A stretch of 64,000 nt of DNA. It comes from Euwallacea fornicatus (Eukaryota; Arthropoda; Insecta; Coleoptera; Curculionidae). The stretch is from the NCBI RefSeq assembly GCF_040115645.1, contig NC_089546.1, forward strand, positions 806,001-870,000, in the 5' to 3' direction. Below the pieces are notes generated by a model. It made no database searches. It was not told the DNA's origin and saw only the letters and a list, made by a program, of their open reading frames with translations. Below are positions 12,485 to 24,277 of the stretch, one piece after another; position 1 is the first letter of the stretch; each line of letters begins with the position of its first letter. Position numbers and translations under genes: made by a program.

Positions 12485-12509
12485 ATGTTGTGCTGGTACT
12501 GCTGGTTCG
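12485..12509 (+). CDS. Candidate alternative first coding exon (8 codons plus 1 base)
   Basis: An ATG at 12485 opens MLCWYCWF and stops being coding at a strong donor GTAAGT (12510-12515) after one base of the next codon (phase 1). The preceding leader (about 12435-12484) is locally GC-rich and pyrimidine-rich, with an E-box CACGTG at 12471 and an Inr-like TCAGTG near 12435; no TATA box is evident. Phase 1 with a terminal G matches the acceptor of the host exon at 53610, giving GGT (Gly) at the join, exactly as the candidate first exon at 18484 would. Alternatives: a chance ATG before a chance donor. The distance (41 kb) is large but possible for a long insect gene. Confidence 0.3.
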
Positions 12510-12515
12510 GTAAGT

Positions 12516-13590
12516 ATCTTTTACTACACCGAGCGAACGACCCAACAACCGACAACCCAACAGTTGATAAAATTTTAGTCCGCGACGGGCAGGTACCAGC
12601 ACAGTTGGTACCATAAGTGTGTTGTGTAGTGATTCCGATTGTGAATCGTGAAGTTCTTGCACAATTCATCGGATAATTTTCCGTCAAGACAGTACCAGAT
12701 AAACTGTAAATATGCAACAGCAAAATGTAAACGATTAGCTATAGCTGTAATATTACAAAGCATCTCCGCAATGTCCATAATAGGAACTATTTATCTTGCT
12801 TATTATCTACATAGAGGCGGTATTTACCGAATGCTTTCCTAGAAATGCAGAGCTGAGATTTAATTATACGGTTTCAGGCTGATATCTGATGAAAGTGGAC
12901 CAACAATAGACCTTTCTAGGCATATGAATTCTCATTAACTTTAACTAACTGTCCCAGAAATTTATACCACAGACTAAATAGAAACTGATTTTATCCTTTG
13001 CTTATGTTACCTATAGCTACACCCACCTTTCTGCTTCATATCTAAACTTATTCGTTTCGTTATCCATCACTCTTTCAAGAAAGGAAATGGAAAAAGTCCT
13101 CTCGGTGAAATGAAACTCTCAAACATGCAAATAAAACTGGGTTATGTCGATCACAGTCTGGATCCCGTTCCAGAGGCGAAACTTGGAACTCTTAATCTTG
13201 ATTGGAGATCACGACATAAAGATATCATGAAACATTTTACAGATTAGAGCTAAGGAATAAGTTTGTTCGGACCCATTCAGTTTTGTATCATTCTGGAGAC
13301 TGAAAATTGGTTTCCCGGAAAATTTGGCAAACCAATTTTTCATCTGAATTTGTGTCGGAAAGAGGCTGGCTTAAATTGCTACTTACTCCCTGCGAACGGG
13401 TTTATTTTAGAGCGAGTACGTATCTGATTTAAGGTTTTTATTATGAGAACTTTATAGAGTGGCATTCTTTATCTTCTAATAGCCGTAGTTTTATTATCTT
13501 ATTTGCTCATTTTTATTTCTATAGAGAGAATCCCGACATTTTAAAGAGTCTAGCTAGAGGAAAGACAGGGGTCGCCAATTATACATATAC
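12516..13590. other. No gene recognised
   Basis: Short open frames on both strands at 12575-12842 continue from the GC-richer block but show no motif or splice structure that I can support. The remainder is AT-rich and featureless. Confidence 0.4.
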
Positions 13591-15428
13591 TATATTGAGT
13601 TTCAAAAAAAGGCACTGACCCGATTTTTTTTGTCGGATTCAAAGCTTTAAACCAACTTTTATACTAGTTATTCGAATTCAATAATTTTTTCGACGCTTTA
13701 TAGCCTACCCCGTTCGCCATTAATGTAAATGGAAAAATTCAGGCTTATGTTCTTTATCATTTGTTTAAATCACTTCATGCATGAATGCAGCACTTCTGTT
13801 AAAAATCTTTAAACGTTGTTCGAGAGAGGTGTTTTTAGCAAATATTTTGTTTTTAAATTCATTGTTTTACCTTTAAAATTGTCGAAATCGCACAATTTTT
13901 ATTGGAGCCCTGCATTTAGCAAAGAACCTACTCTTACTAACATAGTATTAAATTCAAGCAGGTTGTGAAAAAACAATTACATCCAGATTTGACGTTCGAC
14001 ACACATTATGCAGTAAAAATGTTTTTTACCTCGGGACGAAGAGCTTTTCAAAAGCTCTATGCGCTTTTGAAGAGCTCTGAAAAACTTGAAGCTCAGCTCG
14101 AAGAGCGGGTTCTGGTCGCGTCCGAAAGAAACTCGTAGAGACGATCGCTTTGTGAGGCTATAAATTTTATGTAATCGATTTAGCACTGCAGTGGATCCGC
14201 AACAAAACCTCCAACAAGTTCGAGGTACCGCAGTTAGCAAATAACCTGTTTGTAGGCGACTGCAGGAAATTAAATCTTAAAGAAAGAGGACCTGCAAAAA
14301 TTATCTCCAGAAAACTGAACAGCACGAAGGAACTTTTTTGCAACCTATGGTCAATGGAACGTTCAAGAATGGTGCCGTGTCTTATTCACAGTTAAATCAA
14401 GGTTTTATCTCAATATGGTAGATGGCTGAAGACGAGTGTGGCGAAAATTGGACGAAAGATTCAACGAAGAATTGCTTATAGAGCGCCAGAATTTTAACGG
14501 GAGCTCAATCACGGTCTGGGGTGGAATTTCCTTGAACAAACGTACACCGTTTCATGTTGTCCCTCCTAGGCAATTAATGAAAGTGCAAATGTACATTGAC
14601 GATGTGTTACAACAGCATATGCAACCATATGCGAAGTTAACTAATCCTAATTTTATCCTAATGCCAGACCGCATGTAGCAAGAATCGTTCCAAAACTTCA
14701 TAGAAATTGCTGGTATCAAAACATTACAATAGCCTGTGAAAAATCCAGATGTGAACCCAATTGAACACATCTATCGGATGAAATCGGGCGCCGGATGTAT
14801 TCCCGCTATTGACTCCCAACAACTCTAGAAAAAATATCTGATACAATAGTTGAAGAGTGGAACATCATACCAAATCATGTTGTTTTAAATTTAATTTACA
14901 GAATGCTAAGAATAGTAGAATCTCTAACAGTTGCTAGCGGTGGTAATATCCTCTGTTGAGTTTATTTAATTTCGCGATTTTGCCTCGTTCACAACACGAT
15001 TTTTCGGTAAAAACGTTAATTAAAGTAATGCCCTTTGTATTCACAATACATTGATTTGAATTGGAGTCTTTGCTAAATGCAAGGTTTCAGTAAAAATGTG
15101 ATTTCGACAGTTTTACGATAAAACAGTCAATTGAGAAACAAAAGCTTTGATAAAAAGAGCATTTACCAACAACGTTTAAAGATTTTTGACACAAAGGCCA
15201 TATTCATGCACAGAGTGGTTAAAAAAATTTATAAAGAATACGAATCTCAATTTTGTCATTAATTTTCATGAAGAAAGCAGCAAAAACCGTTTCTTATATT
15301 TACATTAATAACCAGGGGCTGAGCTATAAACGTCGAAAAAATTATAAAAATTATAAAATTATAAAAGTTTGAAAACTTCGAATTTGACAAAAAATCGAGT
15401 GAGCAACCTTTTTGAAAATCTGTGCATA
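13591..15428 (+). mobile_element. Tc1-like element relic with ~370-bp inverted ends
   Basis: Diverged inverted arms flank a broken Tc1 transposase. The left arm (13591 to about 13960) and right arm (about 15050-15428) share inverted blocks such as 'attttttcgac.ttatagc', 'attaatgtaaat' and 'tttagcaaag', the last next to 'gcatttagca'/'tgctaaatgc'. Exact tips are uncertain; the left end lies after 'tatac' near 13590 and the right end before 'catata' near 15428. The arms are much longer than in canonical Tc1, so an arm-bearing group of Tc1 elements is likely. Confidence 0.65.
14331..14960 (+). pseudogene. Tc1-like transposase pseudogene
   Basis: Matches the Tc1 catalytic domain in shifting frames. 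QWNVQEWCRVLFTVKSRFYL aligns with the WTxEQWxxVLFTDESRF block; the first catalytic Asp is now Val and the neighbouring Glu is Lys. RRVWRKLDERFNEELLIER, ITVWGGISLNKRTPFHVV, DVLQQHMQPYAKLTNPNFIL and NPDVNPIEHIYRM follow in family order; the Glu of PIEH remains. The terminus resembles MLRIVESLTVASGGNILC. Several stops and frameshifts; non-functional. Confidence 0.8.
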
Positions 15429-18407
15429 TACCACAAAGAGAATTTAGGAATGAAAATCAAAGATAGGAAATTTCAAGTTTAACGCGTCTTTCTGGATAGG
15501 CAACGAAAGTCTTTTTCTGACATGTTGGCAACACATTTAATGATGGTAATGTGGAAAGTAAGACCTTGAAATATTTGTGTCTTGTAACTATTATAGTCTA
15601 CTTTTCATCTTTGGTCCATAGTTTCAGTATGTAGGATATAATCAATAGTTACAAGAGAGTTTTTATATTATTTGGACGTCATAATCTACTACGTTTTAGT
15701 CCATAAGATACAAATAGAATGAATTGTGAAAATCTCTATTAGATGTTGCGAAGAAGTCACAGGAAGCTAGTGAATCTGAAGAGGCTGGCTTCCAAAATTT
15801 GGTCCTTCTGCCACTTTCCTCCATGTTTGATCCATTGTTTCAACTGTCGTGGAAGAACCGCTCGACAGATAGAAAAAGCTATTTGCCAATATGTAGATTT
15901 CAAATTCCAACTTTTCATAATTTTTTAGCTTATTAAGGAAATGATTTAGAGAACTGCTGTTATACGTCGGAAAGAGGTAATACGAGATTAATACATCTGA
16001 GAAATTAAGTCAGAAGAAGAACTTTCAATGTCCAATATGTAATCTATTTTTTTTCATTATGGTTTCTTGTACAAAAGAATCGGTAGAGGAACGTAAATAC
16101 TCAGAAAAGATTCAGGTGAGAATTGATATGAGGTCTTGAAGATAAGGACTAGTAAAATTGCCAGGATTACGTGGAGATGGGTAATGAAATTTTTTAAATC
16201 GAAAAGAGATTATACCATCGTGTTTCCTATAGAAAAATACTACTTACCTAAACAGAAGAGAGGACTCGAGAAAGGGACAACCTGGACTATATCAAGACCA
16301 AAAATGGTGAAGATCTTCTATTTTCTTATCGTGAACAGATGCATATTATATATACAGTCAAAAGAAGGTTGATTGATAAAAGTTTGAGTTCTGAGATGGT
16401 AAACTTCGTATTACTTCAGCTCGTTGGTGGAAGCGGTGGAAGTTGAGGAAGCGGAGAACGTTGTAAACCCAGTATTTTCCTAGAACCTTCAGTAAATTAA
16501 AACCAATTTACAGTAGAGAAGATTAAACTTGCTATAACATTGTAACCTAAACTTTTAAGTCACTTTTTGACATCATTATAGATAGACTGGGTACGCTGGA
16601 TAGACTGGATTGAGATGGAATCATTCTCAAGAGGTCCATAGTCCCTCTGCAACTTCACTTCATATTCTTCCTACCTTTACCGTCACAATACTTTGGAATA
16701 ATCCTATAGATTCATATTCCGATTTGAAGATCTGACCTTCGATAATATTCGCTCAAAAATATGTAACTGAGCCATCTTATAAAGTGATGACCACCCAAGC
16801 CCTGCTTAAATTGGATTTATTTTAGATGTACTTGAAGAAATTTCAGAGATAGATTGAATATTATGAAGCCCGTTGTCCGAAGGAAATGGAGAGAGAGTGT
16901 GTCCTAATGAAAATTAAATATAGAAATGAAATCTGGCATACCCAAAGCGATCATGAAGTGGCCGCTAAAATCGCAATACACAAGAATCCATCAATTAGAA
17001 GAAAAATTGATTGATATTTAACATGTAAGCCACAGTTGTGTCACCTTTCAAAGTGGACATTTTGAATCCTGAAAGACGGACACTATAAGCCCTAAAGACG
17101 ACCCTCTAGCAATTTTTTCTAAAGAATTTTTAATTTTTTGCCTCCTTTTGTTTCGCCAATAACTCAGTATTTTTAAATGCTAATGCAAGACATCCTGTAT
17201 ATTTTTTAATAATTAAAAAGTGGAGCTCAAAGAAATTATATTTGGTATAGAATCGCTACGTGCATTTTTGTGCCTATCTCCAACAGTTCGGGGGTTTTAG
17301 AGCTTGAAAGATAATCTATCTATATCAGCTTCCAAAAACCGAAATTTCCGAACGTTTTCTTTTCATTTTTTTTCATCCAGTTTTACGTATACTATATGAG
17401 TTCTTGGAAAAAATTATATGGTGTTTGAAAACTCATACGACACGTATTATACGGGGTAAACATTTTAATATTTTTACTTTAAATTGATTTGAGATTATAA
17501 TATTTGTCTGAATATTTTTTATAAGACAAGAATACGTTTTTTACGTCCGGAATATCAAACAATGCCAAAATTCCAAAAAGTAAACCGAACAAATCATGTA
17601 TATGCATATGGTAAAAGTCTTTTAGTGGTTTGCCCAAACGGAAGGTCCTGGACTTTTTCATCCTCCGTTATACCATTAAAATCGACACATTAGAAAATAA
17701 TCTCATTTAACATGAACAAAAACTCATTCAGCCTCACAGAAAGAGTATCATGTTTTTCAAAATCAAACTCTTAATTTTTACCTCCTTTCCGAAAAAAATT
17801 TCTTTATCTTAATGGGCGTTTTGACTCTCCTAAAGCATGTTAGGAATGCACTTGAGATGCAGTGTTGGAACTTTCTAAGAACGCCGATTCAGATAAAATG
17901 GGGAAGAAATAATGCCCATCTTGAAGCTTATATAAATTCACTGATTAAACGACGCGTTTCGAAACATTTGATCGCCTTTTATCCTCAGGTTTCAGCTTGT
18001 TTTCGTGTAACACTAACAATCTTATATGCCTGATAATATGGAATTCGTGACCCGCCAGAGTGTTTCATGTTGGGAGATTTCTACATATGATTAATGTTTA
18101 AGTACTCGAATTTCAATTGTTATTAGTCATTAGAAATATTTTTGTATCCACTCAGATGAGGAGATTAAATCTCATAAAGCAAAGCCACATATTTGATCCA
18201 CCCTAAACCACCAAATTTCTAACTATAAGTCCTCATTTTTCTCTTGTTTACACATAAACGGACAAAAATAGATAGCAGACAACGTTTACATATGCTATTT
18301 AATTTACAGTTTATCCCATCGACAGGCCTTTAATACCTCAAAGTGGAGTAGTGCAGTGAGTTCTAATGGTGGAAGTACTCCATTGACGTTGAAATACGCA
18401 TCCGGGC
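15429..18407. other. No gene recognised
   Basis: About 3 kb without convincing exons or transposon ends. Frames at 15743-15928, 16136-16372 and 17812-18033 carry no family motif. Similar strings 'ttaattttttgcctccttt' (about 17136) and 'cttaatttttacctccttt' (about 17770) suggest a minor direct repeat. Confidence 0.35.
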
Positions 18408-18441
18408 TATAAATACGACTATCATTTTATTCCCTTCAGTT
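18408..18441 (+). promoter_or_regulatory. Candidate core promoter: TATA box and Inr
   Basis: TATAAATA at 18408-18415 and an arthropod initiator TCAGTT at 18436-18441, whose A (18438) lies 30 bp downstream of the TATA start. This is the canonical TATA-to-start distance in insects. It is followed 46 bp later by an ATG and then by a consensus splice donor. Confidence 0.45.
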
Positions 18442-18483
18442 GATTTCTGGTTTAAGTGTAGTTTGTCTTAAAATTCCTGAAGG

Positions 18484-18502
18484 ATGTTGGATATACAATT
18501 CG
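18484..18502 (+). CDS. Candidate first coding exon (6 codons plus 1 base)
   Basis: Predicted transcript start at 18438 gives a 46-nt leader, then ATG at 18484 (MLDIQF) and a GTAAGT donor at 18503. The exon ends in phase 1 with a lone G, so it can splice in frame to the host exon at 53610 (G+GT = Gly). A minimal first exon separated by a long intron is common in insect genes. An alternative is that it belongs to another gene whose next exon I did not recognise; cuticle-protein genes also have such tiny first exons. Confidence 0.35.
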
Positions 18503-18509
18503 GTAAGTT

Positions 18510-20460
18510 TGTTAAGCATTGACTTCTTGACATTCAACGAAGCAGACCAGGGCGTCACGAAATAAAAGCCATGATTGCGAAACTTTTTGGTCTGGTAGAC
18601 ACGTGTCCCATTGCTCCCTCGTGGTTACGCCTCTGTGATTAATTGAAAATAGGATAAACAAGAAATAAATCCGGCACGTAGACGCTACAAAGCAATTATT
18701 ACTTTGCACGTAACATTTTCTGGGTCGCAACGGAAATACCAAAGCTGAAATCAATACCACTACAAAAGTTCAAGCCCAGTTTTGAATTTATTTCCAACGC
18801 TGTAAGGCGCAGAGAATCACTTTTTTATTCCGGTACTGGATTCTCCTGCTTAGTTCTGGAGTTTCTGGATTAAGGAACGTTTACTCGTAAATGGGGATTT
18901 TCACATATGAATATTAAATATAGGAACTTTCTAAACAATGATAAACTGATATTTCGCCTTTTATTGTATATTTAACGTTTTTTCAGGAACTAAATTTAGC
19001 TCGACACCTGCATGGTTCAGCTAAAATTTGTCATTGTCACTTTAATCTACAATTTATGAATGCTTTACACGCAGAATAACGTAATGTCCCATTTTCTTTG
19101 TAGTGTAAATATTTAATTTTGCCCAAATTTCGTAATAAAATGTTGTGCAAAAAACAATGGGGACGCTTTATTGTCTCAGTTAGCCTCAATTTGTAAGGTT
19201 TATTAGTGTAACAATTATTATTGCTATATAGTTAAACGGGTGACAATGAAATTACACTTCTGTGAGATTGCCCAGGAAGTTATACGTAAAATTTCCTACT
19301 TGGTTCAGTATTTCATTTGATCATGTTGTATTTATTATTGCGACAATAATTTTGCCGTGGCTAAAAAATCAATCAGTTATAAAATATCAGCGAGTAAATG
19401 GTAATTTCCCAGAGGGTTCGGAGGAGAGTTTGTGAATTTTGGTGACAATGTAAAAGATTTTTGATTAAAAGCCCATCATATTGGTAAATTAACGCAATAA
19501 ATTGGTGATAAAATGATATTAATTGAAATCTCTATTGATAGTATTATAATCGCAGAATATGTTACGGTGGCAGGATTAGAATGATTGACCTATTCATGGA
19601 TAAATCCCGCCCAACTAGTTAGACTATAGTAAATAGGCAACAATTTTTCTCGAATAGAATAGTATTCTTGACTTTGAGGTGAATATTTGTCCATTAATTA
19701 TTTTTTTGATCGCTTCAGATAAGCATTTTTAAGTAGACCAATCAATTATTGAACATCCATTGGTTATGTTGCTATTACTATCTCTCTCAACATGTTATCC
19801 CTACAATCGTTATTAGGTAACATTTTCTTTAGAATTTTTGCATTTTCCGGTATTTATTTCCGTCCTTATCAAATTATGTGTAATAAAACATTAGAAACAG
19901 ACTTTTGGTTCAGTGATGATATGTAGGATTTATTAAAAAAAAACAGTGGTAGTTCTAGGAATACATCGACCTCAGAAATATACTATTAGAGTCTGCTTTG
20001 GTTGATAGCGCTCAATAAAAAATATGTCAAGAGCTAAAGATTATTCTGTTTATTGTCTATTTTACTTTGTTAATGTTGGTCCTTATTCGAAAAAATGTGT
20101 TTTGTACACCCTGTTTCTATTACCAAAAAATTCAACTCTTTCTAATTATGTAATGCTCTTACAGGAAATAAAAATTTTCTCTAGTAAACCCTTGCATTTG
20201 TACACCTACAGGGCACTTTTTCCGGTTGTATCAAATATCAAACATATATCAAAATGCCTGTCTTTTAAATTATTAAGAATTCTTACGATGCTTATTATAG
20301 AATAAATCATTGACTTATCGCAATGTTTTTAGACCCTAGAGTTTTCATAAATAATTTCGACTATTTATATTACGTTTAATTATCGCATTTCAAAATATCG
20401 TTCTGTACGCTTCTATTTTTATTTTTCAAATTATAGTAAATCGCTAGAGTGCCCAATGTA
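18510..20460. other. No gene recognised (probable intron)
   Basis: No exon-like block or complete transposon seen. TACACCCTG at about 20105 resembles the tip of a mariner-type end but I found no partner. Confidence 0.4.
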
Positions 20461-21108
20461 AAGGGCATTTCAAATTTGTCCCTCACCATTGGGATCTCGG
20501 AAACTAGAGGAGACCTAATGAAATTTAAATGGGGGCAAAGTAACGTAATTTAACACTTCAACAAATGCCGTTTTAAAAAATTGAATTTCCCGAATACTTA
20601 CGACGATATCTAAAAATACTAAAAATTGGAGATTTTGTTTTTATTTTTTTAAGCGTTATTTGACAAAAAAAAACCCAAAACCACAGGCACATATTCATAG
20701 CCACTTTTTCTCAGCTACACAATGGCGTTTTCAGATTTCCTATTTCACTATTGTTCTGCCGAAAAATCCAATCTCCCTCCCATAAGATACAATAAAGTCG
20801 GTAATGATAGCGGGAAAATGAAACGTCAGATGGCAAATTTGAAAGTGTCATTGTGTAGTTGAGGAAAATTGGCAATGAAAATGTGCTTGTGGTTTCGGAC
20901 TTCCTTGTTAAACAACGGTAAAGAAATAAAAGTGAAATCTCCGATTTGTATGTTTTTTCAGATATCTTCGGAAATACTCGGAAAATTAAAATTTTGAAAA
21001 CTGCATTTGGTTGAACACTAAATTACGCGTTTCTCCCCCATTTACACTTTTTCATATCACCTCTAGTTGCCGACGTCTCGATGACGAGGTCGAATTTGAA
21101 ATTCCCTG
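20461..21108. mobile_element. Foldback element, ~320-bp arms
   Basis: A 648-bp palindrome between TA dinucleotides (20459-20460, 21109-21110). The left tip AAGGGCATTTCAAATTTGTC pairs with inverted right tip CAGGGAATTTCAAATTCGAC. Arms stay alignable to the centre near 20783, for example 'aaaccacaggcacatattca' with 'aaaccacaagcacattttca' and 'tctcagctacacaatggc' with 'cctcaactacacaatgac'. No coding capacity. Confidence 0.8.
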
Positions 21109-21110
21109 TA

Positions 21111-24100
21111 TATTAAATCAATAGCGTTTCGTCCTTCATTCCAATTAGTGGTGGTTTTTGTTCCTCGGAGTTGTCACAAATTGTCCAAATTTAGAATGAT
21201 AAATTTGCATTTCCTCTAATTAGACTATTTTGAATTTCATGTACGAACCGGATTGTTTGCAAATCGACCCAAAAATTGCAAATTATGATGTTTCAATATT
21301 TCTGAAAACCATTGGCGTACCCGATTTCTTCGAGCTTTTTATTTAATGCATCGCGTTCTTGATGAGACTTTCCCATAAAACCGCTATCGAAGCAATGGCT
21401 ATTTTATTTTTGATACCCCTTTTGGTACGACCTTGATTTCTTCCACATAAAATTAATAATTATTCATGAGACTCACATTAGAATGTTAGAAAATTTTTAG
21501 ATTAACGCAAAGCCGTTGCGGCATGACAGTAAAACCACGGGAAAACCTCATTCTAAATTTCAGACCTCATTACACAAACATCGATCAAGTTAATAAATTT
21601 TCGCATAGGAAAATGTATCTCCAGTTAAAAACGGTAGCGAGTTGTGTAAAGGAAGTCATTTCCTATGTCACCGTAATAAGTTACAAGAATTAGAAGTAGC
21701 TCCTAGGATTGGCTAGATAAAGTAGATGCTTCTTTGCTTAAATTGTCTGAGGGAGAAACATATGTATGCCGAATGCTTATGGAGGACTTGCAAAATGTGC
21801 AGCATAAAGCAGAACCCTTTGTTATTGTGCAAATCAAAAATTTCTTCTGGAGATTCACTATAGAATGATATTTTGAGATCAGGAATGAACTGTAGGAGGT
21901 CGGGAGACACTGCTCCCGGGGATCGTCCAGGTATCCCCCTACTACAGCTTTTTTTTGAGTGACGAAGTACCTCACTGGTGAAATGATTTTAACAACGATC
22001 GTCATTTTGATCGAGAATAAGTTAGGAAAATTTGTGAAATGTCGAACGTTACAATTGTACTTGATAGTGCTTCTCAGATGAATTTTCTGTACTAGGAACT
22101 AATCGATATACAGATTATAATAGAAATACGTTAGCACGCCAATAAAGGATATAACCGAAAATATTAACAATACTATATAATAAGTTTAAGGCGGAATTGT
22201 CGCTTAAAATTGTCAGATTCATCTAGAAAAATAATCAGACGAATTGCCAACCGGCTCAATTGAGGAGGTACTACATGACAATATTATTCTTGCACATCCG
22301 CGATATAATAGTACGGCGAGTATTAACGAATAATAGGGTCAAATTTATTCTTTGATTTCATCTGTGAATGATAAATTAGATTAGTTCTAAAATCAATCCT
22401 TAAAGAAAGTGTACTAGGTTGTAACCTAGTTGTAAATTTAGAATCGTTTTGAGACATCTACAAGCAGCTTGAAAAGTTTTGGACAATTAAAAAAATGTGT
22501 AAAACAATAATGAGTACCAAATACTTTATCGAATAACATAAATGTGAGTGCTTTTTCATGGAAACAGTAGTTGAGGTGAAGATGATAGATTCTCTATTGT
22601 TTAACATTTGAAAGACGAGATCACCCAGTTGGGTGAATCTTTGACAAAAATTCTTTGAAACACCTTTGAAACTGGAATTATTTCAAGTCATGGAAAAAAT
22701 CCTTCAGTAGCTTTTCAGACATATTTAAAGTAAATGCACTAATATGACATTTTATTATCGTTTTTCTTGAAAGCTATAAGAAAATATTTTGCATTATTAT
22801 GTCCAAAGTGTATCAAAGGTCAAAAAATTTATAATTTTTTTTTAATCAGTTATCAAAGGATTTCAAGTCGTTTAAAAAACAACTATTACGTTACTAAAAA
22901 AATTGCATATACTATATTCTCAAAAAAATATATATATTAGAAAGCAATTTAAAATTATTTACGTTTTATGGCATAATAGAAAATAGTGTCTCTTTTATAC
23001 AAAGGTAAACCAAATCAACAAATTTTTCATCATAGAAGGTTATTTTTTCGCTATATTAGGTTTTCTTATATTTCCTTTCCTTGTTATTTCACCATATGGC
23101 TTGATTTCGTCTGTGTCTGTAGATTCTTTGTTTCTTATAAGTTCTGATGTGTCCGTGGATTTTTTCCGTTTTTACGGTTACTGTTATTCTAACCTTGACC
23201 AAACATTTTGCTAATCACAAGGTAAAATATAAAAGTCCCATATTAATTTCCTTTGTCACACTTAATTTTTTGCACATATAAATTCTATGGTACTATCATT
23301 TGATTTAATATTGTACATTTGTACTTAATTGATTATAAGATTTTTGGTTGATTATACAGTTATAAAACTTTAAGCGTTAAAATCGTGATATACTTCTTCT
23401 CGCTTTTGTCCCATTTTAATATGTTCATGTTGTTTTCTAGTTTTCGGGAAGTTAAATACGAGTACCGCGGATTGATTATTATCACTAGAACTATATCTCC
23501 TTTTCCACCAGTTACCTCATTATAAAATCCTCTGTTCTTTTACTTAACTGTATCTTTTTTAATGCTATGGCTACACCAAATCTGTTTACAGATGCTGTAC
23601 TGGAAGCAAAGATCTTTTTTCAATATGTGTCCGTCATTTATGATTCAATCGGGTAAATAAAGTACCATTGCTATTTAAAAACTACAGATTTTTACATGAA
23701 TTCAATCTTTTTTTGCGAGGAGGTGGACATTTTTTTAAGACACCCGAATTCGATGTACAGCTAGGTAGTGTGGGGATGCCACTGATTATTACGTACCCCC
23801 CCCCCCCATAATTTTAATCTATGTTTGTTTTATAAGCAAATTCTACGTAAGGCCTGATTTTTCATATAAAACGCACATGTTTACTCCTCATACTGTAGAC
23901 TTGTATTTAGACATTCTCTTTCATGTTTGAGTTTCCTCAAAACAGTACGATTGATTCATGAACCATAAACTTTTCTTCTGGTTCAAGTTCTCTGCATCGA
24001 ATTCTAACTGTATCATATCATAGTCGAATCTTGATTCGAGGAATTTTCAGGTTATTGACATAGTCGGTATTAAACCTAATCTAGGACACGTAATCTCTTC

Positions 24101-24277
24101 TTATTTTGTATTTGTTCTATTACATCAGAATTATCGTACTTGCAAACATTTGGTACATTCTGTAAAAATAGGTAATCTAAATAAACTTTTGATTTCATTT
24201 CGATTTTTTGCTGGACATACGTATGGTTCTTCAAGAAGCACATCAAAGAGATTCGCAAATCCAATATCATTCAAATA
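21111..24277. other. No gene recognised
   Basis: AT-rich DNA with scattered short frames. The plus frame near 21710-21790 (WLDKVDASLLKLSEGETYVC) looks protein-like but matches no family I know and is not splice-flanked. A run of 12 C lies at 23796-23807. No transposon ends were paired. Confidence 0.4.

Noticed and set aside
17812..18033. 73-residue open frame upstream of the TATA box
   Set aside because: No recognisable motif and no splice or promoter context.
23796..23807. Run of 12 C
   Set aside because: Simple homopolymer, noted only as a possible sequencing or slippage site.
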